From Pseudomonadota bacterium (GTDB lineage: Bacteria; Myxococcota_A; Polyangia; Polyangiales; Polyangiaceae): a stretch of 7,287 nucleotides of DNA. Below the pieces are notes generated by a model. It was not told the origin of the DNA. It searched no databases and was given only the letters and a program-made list of their open reading frames with translations. The translations under genes and the position numbers were made by a program. The DNA lies in contig JAEYOT010000631.1 in NCBI GenBank assembly GCA_023411445.1, forward strand, positions 1 to 7,287. Reading direction: 5' to 3'. Every line of letters begins with the position of its first letter. The stretch's first letter is position 1. Of this stretch, positions 1 to 7,190 are shown piece after piece.

Positions 1-549
1 TTGCGGCAGTACGGCGCGGAGAGCGTGGTGGGCGCCGTCGTGGCCGTCTCGCTGGCGCGCGAGATCAGCCCGGTGTTCACGGCCTTGATGGTCACGGCGC
101 GCGCGGGCAGCGCCATGGCGGCCGAGCTCGGCAACATGCGCGTCACTGAGCAGATCGACGCGCTCACCACCATGGCCGTGAGCCCGGTGCAGTACTTGCT
201 CTCGCCGCGGCTGCTCGCGGCGTTCATCATGGTGCCGCTGCTGTGCATCCTCTACTCGTGCATCGGCATGGCCGGCGCGTGGTTGGTGGCCGTGCAGTGG
301 CTGAACGTGGACCCTGGCATGTTCCTGGCCAACATCGAGAAGGGCCTGGTGCCAACGGATTTCTACATGGGCCTGATCAAGAGCGCGACCTTCGGCTTCT
401 TGGTCTGCGCTATCTCTTGCAATCAGGGGTTTCACGCCTCCGGCGGCGCAAAGGGCGTGGGAGAAGCGACCACGCGTGCCGTCGTCTACAGCGCCGTCGC
501 CATCCTGGTCGCCAACTACGTGCTCACCAGCTTGCTCACCGAGGTGTGA
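1..549 (+). CDS. mlaE: MlaE-type ABC transporter permease, 5'-truncated by the window edge
   Basis: This is the membrane permease subunit of an Mla-type (DUF140 family) lipid ABC transporter, which moves phospholipid between the inner membrane and periplasmic carrier proteins in diderm bacteria. The visible 182 residues hold the family signature: an AREISPVFTALMVTARAGS stretch at about residues 19-37, then AAELGNMRVTEQIDAL at about 40-55, close to the RELGPVL...GSAIAAELG...TEQIDAL consensus. Hydrophobic segments lie at about 5-20, 69-100, 122-140 and 160-180. The family is usually about 250-260 residues, so roughly 70 N-terminal residues lie left of the window, and the TTG at base 1 is an internal Leu codon rather than a start. 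It ends in TGA at 547-549. No MlaF ATPase or MlaD gene follows, so any partners must lie upstream. The family call is firm. The exact substrate and the choice between Mla and another MCE system cannot be settled from this fragment. Confidence 0.9.
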   Translation: MRQYGAESVVGAVVAVSLAREISPVFTALMVTARAGSAMAAELGNMRVTEQIDALTTMAVSPVQYLLSPRLLAAFIMVPLLCILYSCIGMAGAWLVAVQWLNVDPGMFLANIEKGLVPTDFYMGLIKSATFGFLVCAISCNQGFHASGGAKGVGEATTRAVVYSAVAILVANYVLTSLLTEV

Positions 550-603
550 CGCGAGCGCACGGCTACTAGCGAAGCGATGTGAGGCGGCTGAAGACCAGGG
601 CCA

Positions 604-621
604 GCTGGTGTATGAACCAGC
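604..621 (+). other. Small perfect inverted repeat abutting the VOC gene start
   Basis: GCTGGT at 604-609 and ACCAGC at 616-621 are exact reverse complements around a six-base loop (GTATGA). In mRNA this 6-bp stem would end one base before the ATG at 623. It overlaps the alternative GTG start at 608. The stem is short enough to occur by chance, and no U-run follows, so it is not a terminator. A role in limiting translation initiation is only an inference. Confidence 0.3.
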
Positions 622-622
622 C

Positions 623-1042
623 ATGGCGATCCAGTCTCTGAACCCCTACCTCAACTTCAACGGCGACGCCGCGCGAGCGGTCGAGCTGTACCAGCGCGTG
701 TTGGGCGCCAAGCTCGAGGGCATCAAGACCTTCGCGGAGTTGCCGGACGTCAAGCCCGAGAACAAGGATCGCGTGCTGCACGCGCACCTGACGCTCGGCA
801 AGCAGGGCGTCTTGATGATCAGCGACACGATGCCGGGCATGCCCTTCACCCAGGGCGACAACGTCTACCTCACGCTCCACTTCGACGACGCGAAGGAGAT
901 GGAGGAGAAATTCCCTGCCTTGGCCGCCGGTGGTCGGGTGAAGATGCCGCTCCACGACGCCTTCTGGGGTGCCCGTTTCGGGATGCTCACAGACGCCTTG
1001 GGCGTCCACTGGATGTTCAGCTGCGAGCTCAAGTCCGCGTGA
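623..1042 (+). CDS. PhnB-like VOC (glyoxalase/bleomycin-resistance fold) family protein
   Basis: This is a 139-residue protein of the vicinal-oxygen-chelate superfamily, PhnB/YjdN type (also called the 3-demethylubiquinone-9 3-methyltransferase-like group). Seen in the sequence: an N-terminal LNPYLNFNGDAARAVELYQR, matching the PhnB opening of a beta strand followed by an amphipathic helix; a central MISDTMPG motif at about residues 73-80; and a C-terminal FWGARFGMLTDALGVHWMF, near the PhnB FWA.GFG.VTD.FGV.WM pattern. The length equals that of the family, and there is no signal peptide, so it should be cytoplasmic. Most members have no proven reaction, so none is assigned. ATG at 623 fits the usual N-terminus but lacks a clear ribosome binding site. 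An in-frame GTG at 608 has CAGGG at 596-600 with 7-base spacing and would add five residues. The TGA at 1040-1042 overlaps the GTG of the GH3 gene, which implies cotranscription. The gap from the permease gene is about 73 bases, so it may belong to that transcript as well. Confidence 0.85.
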   Translation: MAIQSLNPYLNFNGDAARAVELYQRVLGAKLEGIKTFAELPDVKPENKDRVLHAHLTLGKQGVLMISDTMPGMPFTQGDNVYLTLHFDDAKEMEEKFPALAAGGRVKMPLHDAFWGARFGMLTDALGVHWMFSCELKSA

Positions 1043-3216
1043 GCAGCCACGCACAGCTGCCGTTCTGGGATCCGGCGCTGCCGCGCGCAGCTCGCCTCGC
1101 AGATCTGCTCTCGCGCCTGACGCCGGCGGAGAAAGCGGCGCAGCTGCTGCACCAGGCTCCGGCCGTGCCGCGGCTCGGCATCCCGGAGTACAACTGGTGG
1201 AACGAGTGCCTGCACGGCGTCGGGCGAGCCGGCACCGCGACGGTGTTCCCTCAAGCCATCGGGCTGGCGGCTACGTTCGACGCGGACCTGGTCCACGAGG
1301 TGGCCTGTGCGACTTCGGACGAGGCGCGCGCCAAGCACCACGCTTACGCTGCCGTCGGTGATCGCGGTTACTACAAGGGGCTCACCTACTGGTCGCCCAA
1401 CGTGAACATCTTTCGAGATCCGCGCTGGGGCCGCGGTCACGAGACGTACGGGGAGTGCCCGTTCCTGACCGCGCGCTTGGGCGTCAGCTTCGTGCGTGGC
1501 TTGCAGGGCGAGCGTGCGGATTACCTCAAGCTCGCCGCGACCGCGAAGCACTTCGCCGTGCACAGCGGTCCGGAGGGGCTCCGCCACGGCTTCGACGCGC
1601 GCGTGAGCCAGAAGGACTTGTTCGAGACGTACCTGCCGGCGTTCGCCGCGCTCGTGCGCGAGGCGCAGGTGGAGGCGGTGATGACCGCCTACAATCGCGT
1701 CAACGGCGAGCCTTGCTCGACGAGCCCCAGCTTGATCCAGCGCGTGCTGCGAGAGCAGTGGGGCTTTTCCGGGCACGTCGTGTCGGATTGCTGGGCGCTC
1801 CGCGACGTTCATGAGCAGCACCACGTCACGCTGGACGCCGTGCAGACGGCGGCGCTGGCCTTGAAGACGGGCTGTGATTTGAACTGCGGCTGCACCTACG
1901 AGCATCTGCCGCTGGCGCTGGAGCAGGGCCTGATCAGCGAGGCGGAGCTCGACGTGAGCGTGGCCCGCTTGTTCGACGTGCGCTTGCGGCTGGGGATGTT
2001 CGACCCGCCCGAGCGCGTGCCGTTCACGGACCTGCCGTACGAGGTGGTGGACTCAGCGGAGCACCGCGCGCTAGCTCGGCGGGCGGCAGAGCGCAGCTTG
2101 GTGCTGCTCGAGAACCAGGGCGTGTTGCCGCTTTCCTCCGGCGTGCGCTCCATCGCCGTGATTGGACCTAACGCGGACGCGGCTCCGCCACTGTGGGGTA
2201 ACTACAATGGTCGGCCGTCGCACACGGTCACGCCGCTCGCCGGCATCCGCGAGCGCCTGCCGGCTGGCGCGCGCGTCTACTTCGCCGAAGGTTGCCGGCT
2301 GCGCGGCACGGAGCTCGACACGCCGGACCCCGCCGGCACGCTCAGCGAGGCGGTGCTGATCGCTCAGCGCGCGGACGTCTCCGTGCTCGTGCTGGGCCTG
2401 AGCCCGGATCTGGAGGGCGAGGAGGGCGCCGCTCAGCAATCGGAAGCCGCCGGTGACAAGCTGGACCTGAGCTTGCCGGGCCTGCAGCGGGAGCTGTTCG
2501 AGGCGGTGCTGGCCGTCGGCAGGCCGGTCGTGCTCGTGGTCATCTCGGGCAGCGCCCTGGATCTGAGCTTCGCGGAAGGTCGCGCCGCGGCCATCGTGCA
2601 GGCGTTCTACCCGGGACAAGAGACGGGCAGCGCGCTCGCCGCCGTGCTCTTCGGGGACGTGAGCCCAGCCGGGCGTCTGCCGGTCACGTTTCCTCGCTCG
2701 CTCGCTGACGTGCCGCCGTTCTCGGATTACGCCATGCGCGGTCGCACGTACCGCTTCGCCGAGCGTGAGGCGCTCTACCCGTTCGGCTACGGGCTCTCGT
2801 TCGCGCGCTTCGAGTACCGCGAGCTTGCGTTGGAGCTGAGCCACGCCCAGACCGCGGACGAGCTGAAGCTCACCTGTCGCTGTGTGCTGCAGAACCAAGG
2901 AGCGCGCGACGCTGACGAGGTGGCACAGCTGTACGTGCAGGTTCCGCCGAGCTCGAGCTCGCCGCCGCTGCACGAGCTGCGCGGCGTGCGTCGTCTGCGG
3001 CTAGCAGCTGGAGCCATGACCGAGGTGGTGTTCGAGCTGGACGCGCGAGCGCTGTCCGCCATCGATGACGACGGTCAGCGCGTGCTGGCGCCGGGCGCGT
3101 ATCGCGTTTTCGTCGGCGGCAGCCAGCCGGACGCGCGCAGCGTGGCGCTGCTCGGCCAAGCGCCGCTCGAGGCGAGCTTCGACCTGGGCGGCCAGCGCTT
3201 TACGCTGCCGTACTAG
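1039..3216 (+). CDS. Glycoside hydrolase family 3 enzyme, beta-xylosidase/beta-glucosidase type
   Basis: This 725-residue GH3 enzyme is predicted to release terminal beta-linked xylose or glucose (possibly arabinose) from oligosaccharides by a retaining mechanism. A TIM-barrel domain covers about residues 18-330, with WWNECLHGVGRAG and TVFPQAIGLAATFD near the front and RDPRWGRGHETYGE, KHF and SGPEG motifs further in. VVSDCWAL carries the expected nucleophile, Asp250. An alpha/beta sandwich domain follows at about 350-580. Its GLSPDLEGEEG stretch (about 453-463) lies where the related xylosidases hold the acid/base Glu, making Glu459 and Glu461 the candidates. A fibronectin-III-like domain fills about 590-715. 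There is no PA14 insertion and no signal peptide, so it probably acts in the cytoplasm on imported oligosaccharides. The GTG start at 1039 overlaps the upstream TGA (GTGA), suggesting translational coupling to the VOC gene. It stops in TAG at 3214-3216. The family is certain. Substrate is inferred from resemblance to plant-like and bacterial beta-xylosidases, and no sugar transporter or regulator is nearby to support it. Confidence 0.93.
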   Translation: MSSHAQLPFWDPALPRAARLADLLSRLTPAEKAAQLLHQAPAVPRLGIPEYNWWNECLHGVGRAGTATVFPQAIGLAATFDADLVHEVACATSDEARAKHHAYAAVGDRGYYKGLTYWSPNVNIFRDPRWGRGHETYGECPFLTARLGVSFVRGLQGERADYLKLAATAKHFAVHSGPEGLRHGFDARVSQKDLFETYLPAFAALVREAQVEAVMTAYNRVNGEPCSTSPSLIQRVLREQWGFSGHVVSDCWALRDVHEQHHVTLDAVQTAALALKTGCDLNCGCTYEHLPLALEQGLISEAELDVSVARLFDVRLRLGMFDPPERVPFTDLPYEVVDSAEHRALARRAAERSLVLLENQGVLPLSSGVRSIAVIGPNADAAPPLWGNYNGRPSHTVTPLAGIRERLPAGARVYFAEGCRLRGTELDTPDPAGTLSEAVLIAQRADVSVLVLGLSPDLEGEEGAAQQSEAAGDKLDLSLPGLQRELFEAVLAVGRPVVLVVISGSALDLSFAEGRAAAIVQAFYPGQETGSALAAVLFGDVSPAGRLPVTFPRSLADVPPFSDYAMRGRTYRFAEREALYPFGYGLSFARFEYRELALELSHAQTADELKLTCRCVLQNQGARDADEVAQLYVQVPPSSSSPPLHELRGVRRLRLAAGAMTEVVFELDARALSAIDDDGQRVLAPGAYRVFVGGSQPDARSVALLGQAPLEASFDLGGQRFTLPY

Positions 3217-3218
3217 GC

Positions 3219-4253
3219 TCAGTGCTCGTGCACGGAGGGCGCGGCCGGCGCCTTCGCCGAGGTCGCCGGGCGAGCGGCGCCGCCTGCCTTGACCGGGCGC
3301 TTGCTGAGCTTGGCGATCTGATCGGCGATTTCTTGGGCGGCCGCTTCGTCGTCGAGGCGAGCGCCCGGCTTGCCGGGTCTCCGATCGTCCTTGCCGGCCT
3401 TCTCCGGCTTGATGCCGGCGACGGCGTTGACGAAGGCGTTCATCCGCTCGCGCTCCGAGTTGCCGTTCACGTTCACGATCACGAGCCTGCCCGCGCCCTG
3501 CTGCAGGTCGTTGCGTAGGTCGTAGACGGCGCCCACCACCGTGAGCTGCCCGGCCTGGACATCCTTCGAGAAGCGCTTCAGCGCGGTCTCGACTTGGTTG
3601 TTCACGTTGACGATCACCGCCTCGGTCCAAGCGGCGTCGGCCGACTTACTGGCGGCGGCCTTGGGCACGCGCAGGTGCTCGAGCTCTTTCCGAATCGGCT
3701 CGCTCAGCTTGCTGATGTCGCCCATGGCGGCCTTGACCGCGCTGCAGCCGGTATGACCGACGATCATCAAGAGCGGTGTGCGCAGGTGCTCCACGCCGTA
3801 CTCCAGCGAGCCCTCGCCGCTCTCGATCTGATTGCCGATGTTGCGAACGACGAAGTCGTCGTTCTCTGGTGTCACGTCCCAGGCCGTGGTGTGCACGCGC
3901 GAATCCGCGCAGGTGAGGATGGTCGCGCGCGGCGTCTCGCGCTCCGCGAAGCTGGCGAACCATTTGTCACCGTGCTCCATGTAGCCTTCGTTGTCTTGCA
4001 ATACGTCCGCCAGGAAGGCGCGCGTCTGCGCCAGCGGCTCGTCTTTGCCGGCCTCCCACGCGAACGGCACGATGAACTTGCCGGGGTCACCCTTGTCGTT
4101 ACTCTTGGCGTCCGCCTTTTTGTCCGCCTTGGCGCCCTCGCGCTTGGCGGTCTTCTTGGGGCTGGGCTCCGCCTTGACCTCTTCCTTGGCTTGGCAGCCG
4201 AGGGCTAGGCTGGTCAGGGTGAAGAGCAGGGCGAGCCGCCGCGCAAAGGCCAT
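3219..4253 (-). CDS. Beta-class carbonic anhydrase, predicted lipoprotein with low-complexity ends
   Basis: This enzyme is predicted to interconvert CO2 and bicarbonate using a zinc ion. The 344-residue protein begins with a lipoprotein-type signal: Arg5-Arg6, a hydrophobic stretch, then LALGC with Cys20 as the likely lipidated residue. The lipobox is slightly off consensus, with Leu at -2. A Lys/Ala/Asp-rich linker covers about 21-58. The beta-CA core spans about 70-264 and has all expected ligands: CADSR (zinc Cys115, the Asp117/Arg119 dyad) and HTGC (zinc His167 and Cys170). The family GAVYDL motif lies at 241-246. The last 80 residues or so are charged, then Ala/Pro-rich, ending VHEH, and lie outside the core. 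Together these suggest a membrane-anchored enzyme facing the periplasm. The start at 4253 is chosen because it gives the complete signal sequence. No good ribosome binding site precedes it. It ends in TGA 2 bases from the convergent GH3 stop and diverges from the sulfatase-like gene. CA activity is very likely; the anchoring is an inference. Confidence 0.93.
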   Translation of the reverse strand: MAFARRLALLFTLTSLALGCQAKEEVKAEPSPKKTAKREGAKADKKADAKSNDKGDPGKFIVPFAWEAGKDEPLAQTRAFLADVLQDNEGYMEHGDKWFASFAERETPRATILTCADSRVHTTAWDVTPENDDFVVRNIGNQIESGEGSLEYGVEHLRTPLLMIVGHTGCSAVKAAMGDISKLSEPIRKELEHLRVPKAAASKSADAAWTEAVIVNVNNQVETALKRFSKDVQAGQLTVVGAVYDLRNDLQQGAGRLVIVNVNGNSERERMNAFVNAVAGIKPEKAGKDDRRPGKPGARLDDEAAAQEIADQIAKLSKRPVKAGGAARPATSAKAPAAPSVHEH

Positions 4254-4391
4254 GCGCTAGAAAACGGCCGCCGTGGTCCAAACTTGAGACCTTCGGGCCG
4301 GCCTTCCGGTGGCGCGGCTTGCGTTTCGCTGATTCTGCGAATATCCCGGGGCGACCGCGCTCGAACCGCCGCGCGGTGGTTGTCCTACATC
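4254..4391. promoter_or_regulatory. Divergent intergenic region, presumed promoters for carbonic anhydrase and sulfatase-like genes
   Basis: This is the only stretch between two genes that are read away from each other, so promoters for both presumably lie here or inside the gene starts. I see no convincing -35/-10 pair, no operator-like repeat and no riboswitch. An 8-base palindrome, GGCCGGCC, sits at 4296-4303 but is unremarkable in DNA this GC-rich. If the downstream gene really starts at TTG 4284, the intergenic region shrinks to about 30 bases. Confidence 0.3.
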
Positions 4392-6353
4392 GTGGCGCAA
4401 GGTTCCTCTTCCCCCCAGTTTCCTGCCGAGCCAGCGCCTGCTCGGGCCGATGCCCTGCGCTCTGCGGCGGCGCGCTTGCGGCGGCTCGCGCAGTACCGGC
4501 GCTGGCTGGCTCCCGGCCTGCTCGCCGTCGTCACCCTGGTCGTGGTGGTGCTGGATTTCCGACGGCGCGGCACGCGCATCGCCGAGTTCGAGCAGTACTT
4601 CGCGCTCACCTACGCCGCCTCGGTGGTCGAGAGCCTGTGCGTGTGGGGCGTGCTGCTGTACGCGGCGGCGCGGCGGCGCGGCGCCCTTCGTCACGTTGCG
4701 GCGGCGCTGTTCGTGCTCATGGTCACGTTCAGCGTCGGCGGCCAGAGCTACTTCTACGATCAATACCACGCCTACCTGAACGTCGACGTGTCCGTGTTCG
4801 CGTCCAACTTCATGGATAGCGTCGTCAATCAGCTGCTGGCGGACTTCAGGAATTACCTGAACGCGAAGCTGCCGCCGCTGCTCTTGTCCATCGGCCTGGT
4901 GTGGCTGGCTCGCCGCTCGCTTCGCCCCGCGCGGCGTCCGGCGCTGGTGCTGAGCGCGCTGGCCGTGCCGGTCCTGGTCGCCAGCTTCTTCATCCCCACG
5001 CAGCACCGCAGCCAGCAGGCGTCCACGCCGGATACACTCTACCTGCACGCGGTGGGTGGCCTGCTGCGCACGCAGCTCGGCTTCACGGATCAGAGCAACC
5101 AGCTGCGCCCCCGCGCTCGGCAGTCACTGCCCCTGCCGCCGCTTCAGCGCGCGCCCGTGCCGCGGCGCAACGTGGTGTTCGTGATCCTGGAGAGCGTGCG
5201 CGCCGACAGCACGTGCATCGAGCACGATCCGAGCTGCCAGCGCACGGCGGCGACCAACCGGCTGTTCCCCGAGCGCTACGGCTTCACGCAGATGCGCTCG
5301 ATGGACTCGTGTACGGCCATCTCGCTAGCCGTGCTCTGGTCCGGCGTGCGACCGACGGAGAGCCGCGACACGCTGCACGAGTGGCCGCTCATCTTCGACT
5401 ATGCCAAGCGGCTCGGCTACCAGACCGCCTACTGGACGAGCCAGAACATGATGTTCGGCAACGTGCGGCTGTGGGTGAAGAACCTTGGCGTCAGCTCGAT
5501 GGTCACGGCCACGGATCTGGATCCCGAAGCCGACCTCGACATGGGCGCGCCCGAGACGTACCTGGCCGACTACGTGAGCCAGAACATCGGCAAGCTGCAG
5601 GAACCGTTCATGGCGGTGGTGCAGCTGTCGAACGTGCACTACCCGTACTACCTGGATCCGGAGCTGCCCGCGCCGTTTCAACCGTGGACGACCAGCAAGG
5701 CGCCGGAGAAGAACGCAGAGTTCAAGAACTTCTATCAGAACGCCGTGCACCAGCAGGACTTGCACGTGGCCAGGATGCTGGCGGCAGTGCGCGCCTCACC
5801 GGCCGGGAAGAACACGGTCATCGTCTACACCAGCGATCACGCCGAGGCGTTCCGCGAGCACGGCCAGATGGGCCACACCTTCAGCATCTTCGACGAGGAG
5901 GTCCACGTGCCGGCCTGGATCGACGCGCCGCCCGGGACCTTGACGGAGCAGGAGCAAGCGAGCCTGCGCGCCAAACAGGGCGAGTACGTCTTCCACGTGG
6001 ACGTCGCTCCCACGATCCTAGACTTGCTGGGCGTGCCGGACGACCCAGGTCTTGAGAAGTACCGCGCCAAGATGCCGGGCCACAGCCTACTGCGGCCTGA
6101 GCTCACCACCGAGCCGCTGCCGATGACGAACTGCGCCGGCGTGTGGTCCTGCGCCTTCGAGAATTGGGGCATCATGCAGGGCTCGCGCAAGCTCGAGGCT
6201 CGCTCCTGGGACAACGGCTGGAACTGCTACGACGTGGAGAGCGATCCGCTGGAGCAGCAGCGCTTGCCGCTTGCGCTGTGCGATGATCTACTGCAGCTCG
6301 CCGAGCAGACCTACGGTCGGCTGCCGGGCAAAGGCATCGCCAAGCCGAGGTGA
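4392..6353 (+). CDS. Membrane-anchored sulfatase-family (LtaS/EptA-like) phosphotransferase or hydrolase
   Basis: This is a polytopic inner-membrane protein with a periplasmic alkaline-phosphatase-superfamily domain. From GTG 4392 (653 residues), hydrophobic helices lie at about 38-56, 69-92, 99-119, 160-175 and 183-201, and the catalytic domain starts near 257. Likely metal and active-site residues: Glu267 in VFVILESVRAD, Thr308 in SMDSCTAIS as nucleophile, His416 in SNVHYPYY, Asp482-His483 in YTSDHAEAF, and His495 in MGHTFS. The five-helix plan plus a Thr nucleophile, with no sulfatase CxPSR motif, fits LtaS-like and phosphoethanolamine/phosphoglycerol transferases better than true sulfatases. 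The substrate is unknown; a glycolipid, LPS or envelope glycan is inferred. Seven cysteines in the periplasmic part could form disulfides. Start choice is uncertain: TTG 4284 would add 36 residues, but that stretch contains AGA and ATA codons and weaker GC bias at third positions. Neither start has a good ribosome binding site. The gene ends in TGA, 9 bases from the convergent nadA stop. Confidence 0.87.
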   Translation: MAQGSSSPQFPAEPAPARADALRSAAARLRRLAQYRRWLAPGLLAVVTLVVVVLDFRRRGTRIAEFEQYFALTYAASVVESLCVWGVLLYAAARRRGALRHVAAALFVLMVTFSVGGQSYFYDQYHAYLNVDVSVFASNFMDSVVNQLLADFRNYLNAKLPPLLLSIGLVWLARRSLRPARRPALVLSALAVPVLVASFFIPTQHRSQQASTPDTLYLHAVGGLLRTQLGFTDQSNQLRPRARQSLPLPPLQRAPVPRRNVVFVILESVRADSTCIEHDPSCQRTAATNRLFPERYGFTQMRSMDSCTAISLAVLWSGVRPTESRDTLHEWPLIFDYAKRLGYQTAYWTSQNMMFGNVRLWVKNLGVSSMVTATDLDPEADLDMGAPETYLADYVSQNIGKLQEPFMAVVQLSNVHYPYYLDPELPAPFQPWTTSKAPEKNAEFKNFYQNAVHQQDLHVARMLAAVRASPAGKNTVIVYTSDHAEAFREHGQMGHTFSIFDEEVHVPAWIDAPPGTLTEQEQASLRAKQGEYVFHVDVAPTILDLLGVPDDPGLEKYRAKMPGHSLLRPELTTEPLPMTNCAGVWSCAFENWGIMQGSRKLEARSWDNGWNCYDVESDPLEQQRLPLALCDDLLQLAEQTYGRLPGKGIAKPR

Positions 6354-6362
6354 GCCTGCGCG

Positions 6363-7190
6363 TTAGCTGAGCGCCAGCATGCGCTCGATCGGCACCAGCG
6401 CGCGGCGCCGGAGGTCCTCCGCCATCTCCAGCCGCGGCTCCAGGTCGCGCAGCGACAGGTACACCTTCTCCGGCGTGTTCAGGCGCATGAATGGGCACTC
6501 GTTGCAGGCGCAGTTGCCGTCCGGCGGGGCCGGGATCAGCTGCTTCTGCGGCGCTCGCTTCTGCATTTGGTGGATGATGCCGGGCTCGGTCACCACGATG
6601 AACGACTGAGCGTTGTCGTTCTCCACGTACTTGAGCAGCGCCGCGGTGGAGCCGATGAAGTCCGCGCGCTCCAGGAGCGGTTCTTCGCACTCCGGGTGGG
6701 CGATGATCTTGGCGCCCGGGTGCGCTTGCTGAATGCTGAGCAGCTTCTGCAGGCTGAACGTCTCGTGCACGACGCAGCTGCCTTGCCACAGCCGCATGTC
6801 TCGCCCGGTCTGCTTCATCACGTAGCGGCCCAGGTTCTTGTCGGGCGCGAACAAGATTTCCTTCTCCTTGGGGATGGCGTTCACGATCTTCACGGCGTTG
6901 CTGGACGTGACGATGTAATCGCTCTCCGCCTTCACCTCGGCCGAGCAGTTGATGTAGCTGACGACGACGGCCTCCGGGTAGCGCGCCTTCCAGGCCCGGA
7001 AGCGATCAGCGGGGCAGCCGTCTGCCAGAGAACAACCGGCCTTCATGTCCGGCACCAGCACGATGCGGTTCGGGTTCAGGATCTTGGCGGTCTCCGCCAT
7101 GAAGTGGACGCCAGCGAACACGATCACGTCAGCGGTCGTCTTCTGCGCTTGTTGCGCGAGCTGCAGTGAGTCGCCGATGAAGTCGGCCAA
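6363..7190 (-). CDS. nadA: Quinolinate synthase NadA, main part of the gene downstream of an in-frame stop
   Basis: Quinolinate synthase condenses iminoaspartate with dihydroxyacetone phosphate to form quinolinate, the de novo precursor of NAD, using a [4Fe-4S] cluster in the cytoplasm. This segment carries most of the protein: [31 protein letters not shown], the three cluster cysteines in AGCSLAD (Cys53 here), [10 protein letters not shown] (Cys139) and NECPFM (Cys232), IAHPECE, and a normal C-terminus. Homology continues upstream past 7190 through QESEIQDL, so the TTG at 7190 is almost certainly an internal Leu codon, not the native start. The frame is broken by TAA at 7212-7214. A product starting inside this ORF would lack the conserved His and Tyr of the HYYQ active-site stretch and is expected to be inactive. 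The gene ends in TAA at 6363-6365 and converges tightly on the sulfatase-like gene. Family identity is certain. Whether it is functional depends on whether the stop is real. Confidence 0.93.
   Translation of the reverse strand: MADFIGDSLQLAQQAQKTTADVIVFAGVHFMAETAKILNPNRIVLVPDMKAGCSLADGCPADRFRAWKARYPEAVVVSYINCSAEVKAESDYIVTSSNAVKIVNAIPKEKEILFAPDKNLGRYVMKQTGRDMRLWQGSCVVHETFSLQKLLSIQQAHPGAKIIAHPECEEPLLERADFIGSTAALLKYVENDNAQSFIVVTEPGIIHQMQKRAPQKQLIPAPPDGNCACNECPFMRLNTPEKVYLSLRDLEPRLEMAEDLRRRALVPIERMLALS

Noticed and set aside
865..1905. Long minus-strand open frame of 346 codons
   Set aside because: It lies opposite the VOC and GH3 genes, whose products match known families throughout. The translation is Arg/His/Ala/Val-rich with no recognisable domain, as expected of a shadow frame in GC-rich DNA.
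2071..2973. Minus-strand open frame of 300 codons opposite GH3
   Set aside because: It is a shadow frame. The composition is biased and nothing resembles a protein family.
3594..4208. Plus-strand open frame opposite the carbonic anhydrase
   Set aside because: The minus strand carries all beta-CA motifs, and this frame has only His/Val/Leu/Arg-rich filler.
4296..4303. GGCCGGCC palindrome as an operator
   Set aside because: Such eight-base GC palindromes are common in high-GC DNA, and no second copy or flanking symmetry is present.
4319..4347. TTGCGT, 17 bases, TATCCC as a sigma-70-like promoter for the sulfatase-like gene
   Set aside because: Only three of six bases match in each box, which is no better than chance in this region.
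4257..5048. Minus-strand open frame overlapping the divergent region and the sulfatase-like N-terminus
   Set aside because: It opposes membrane helices of a well-supported gene and gives a Gln/Arg/His-rich product without a domain.
4901..6055. Plus-strand open frame of 384 codons inside the sulfatase-like gene
   Set aside because: It is an offset frame of a gene with clear catalytic motifs. The translation is Arg/Ala/Gly-rich and of low complexity.
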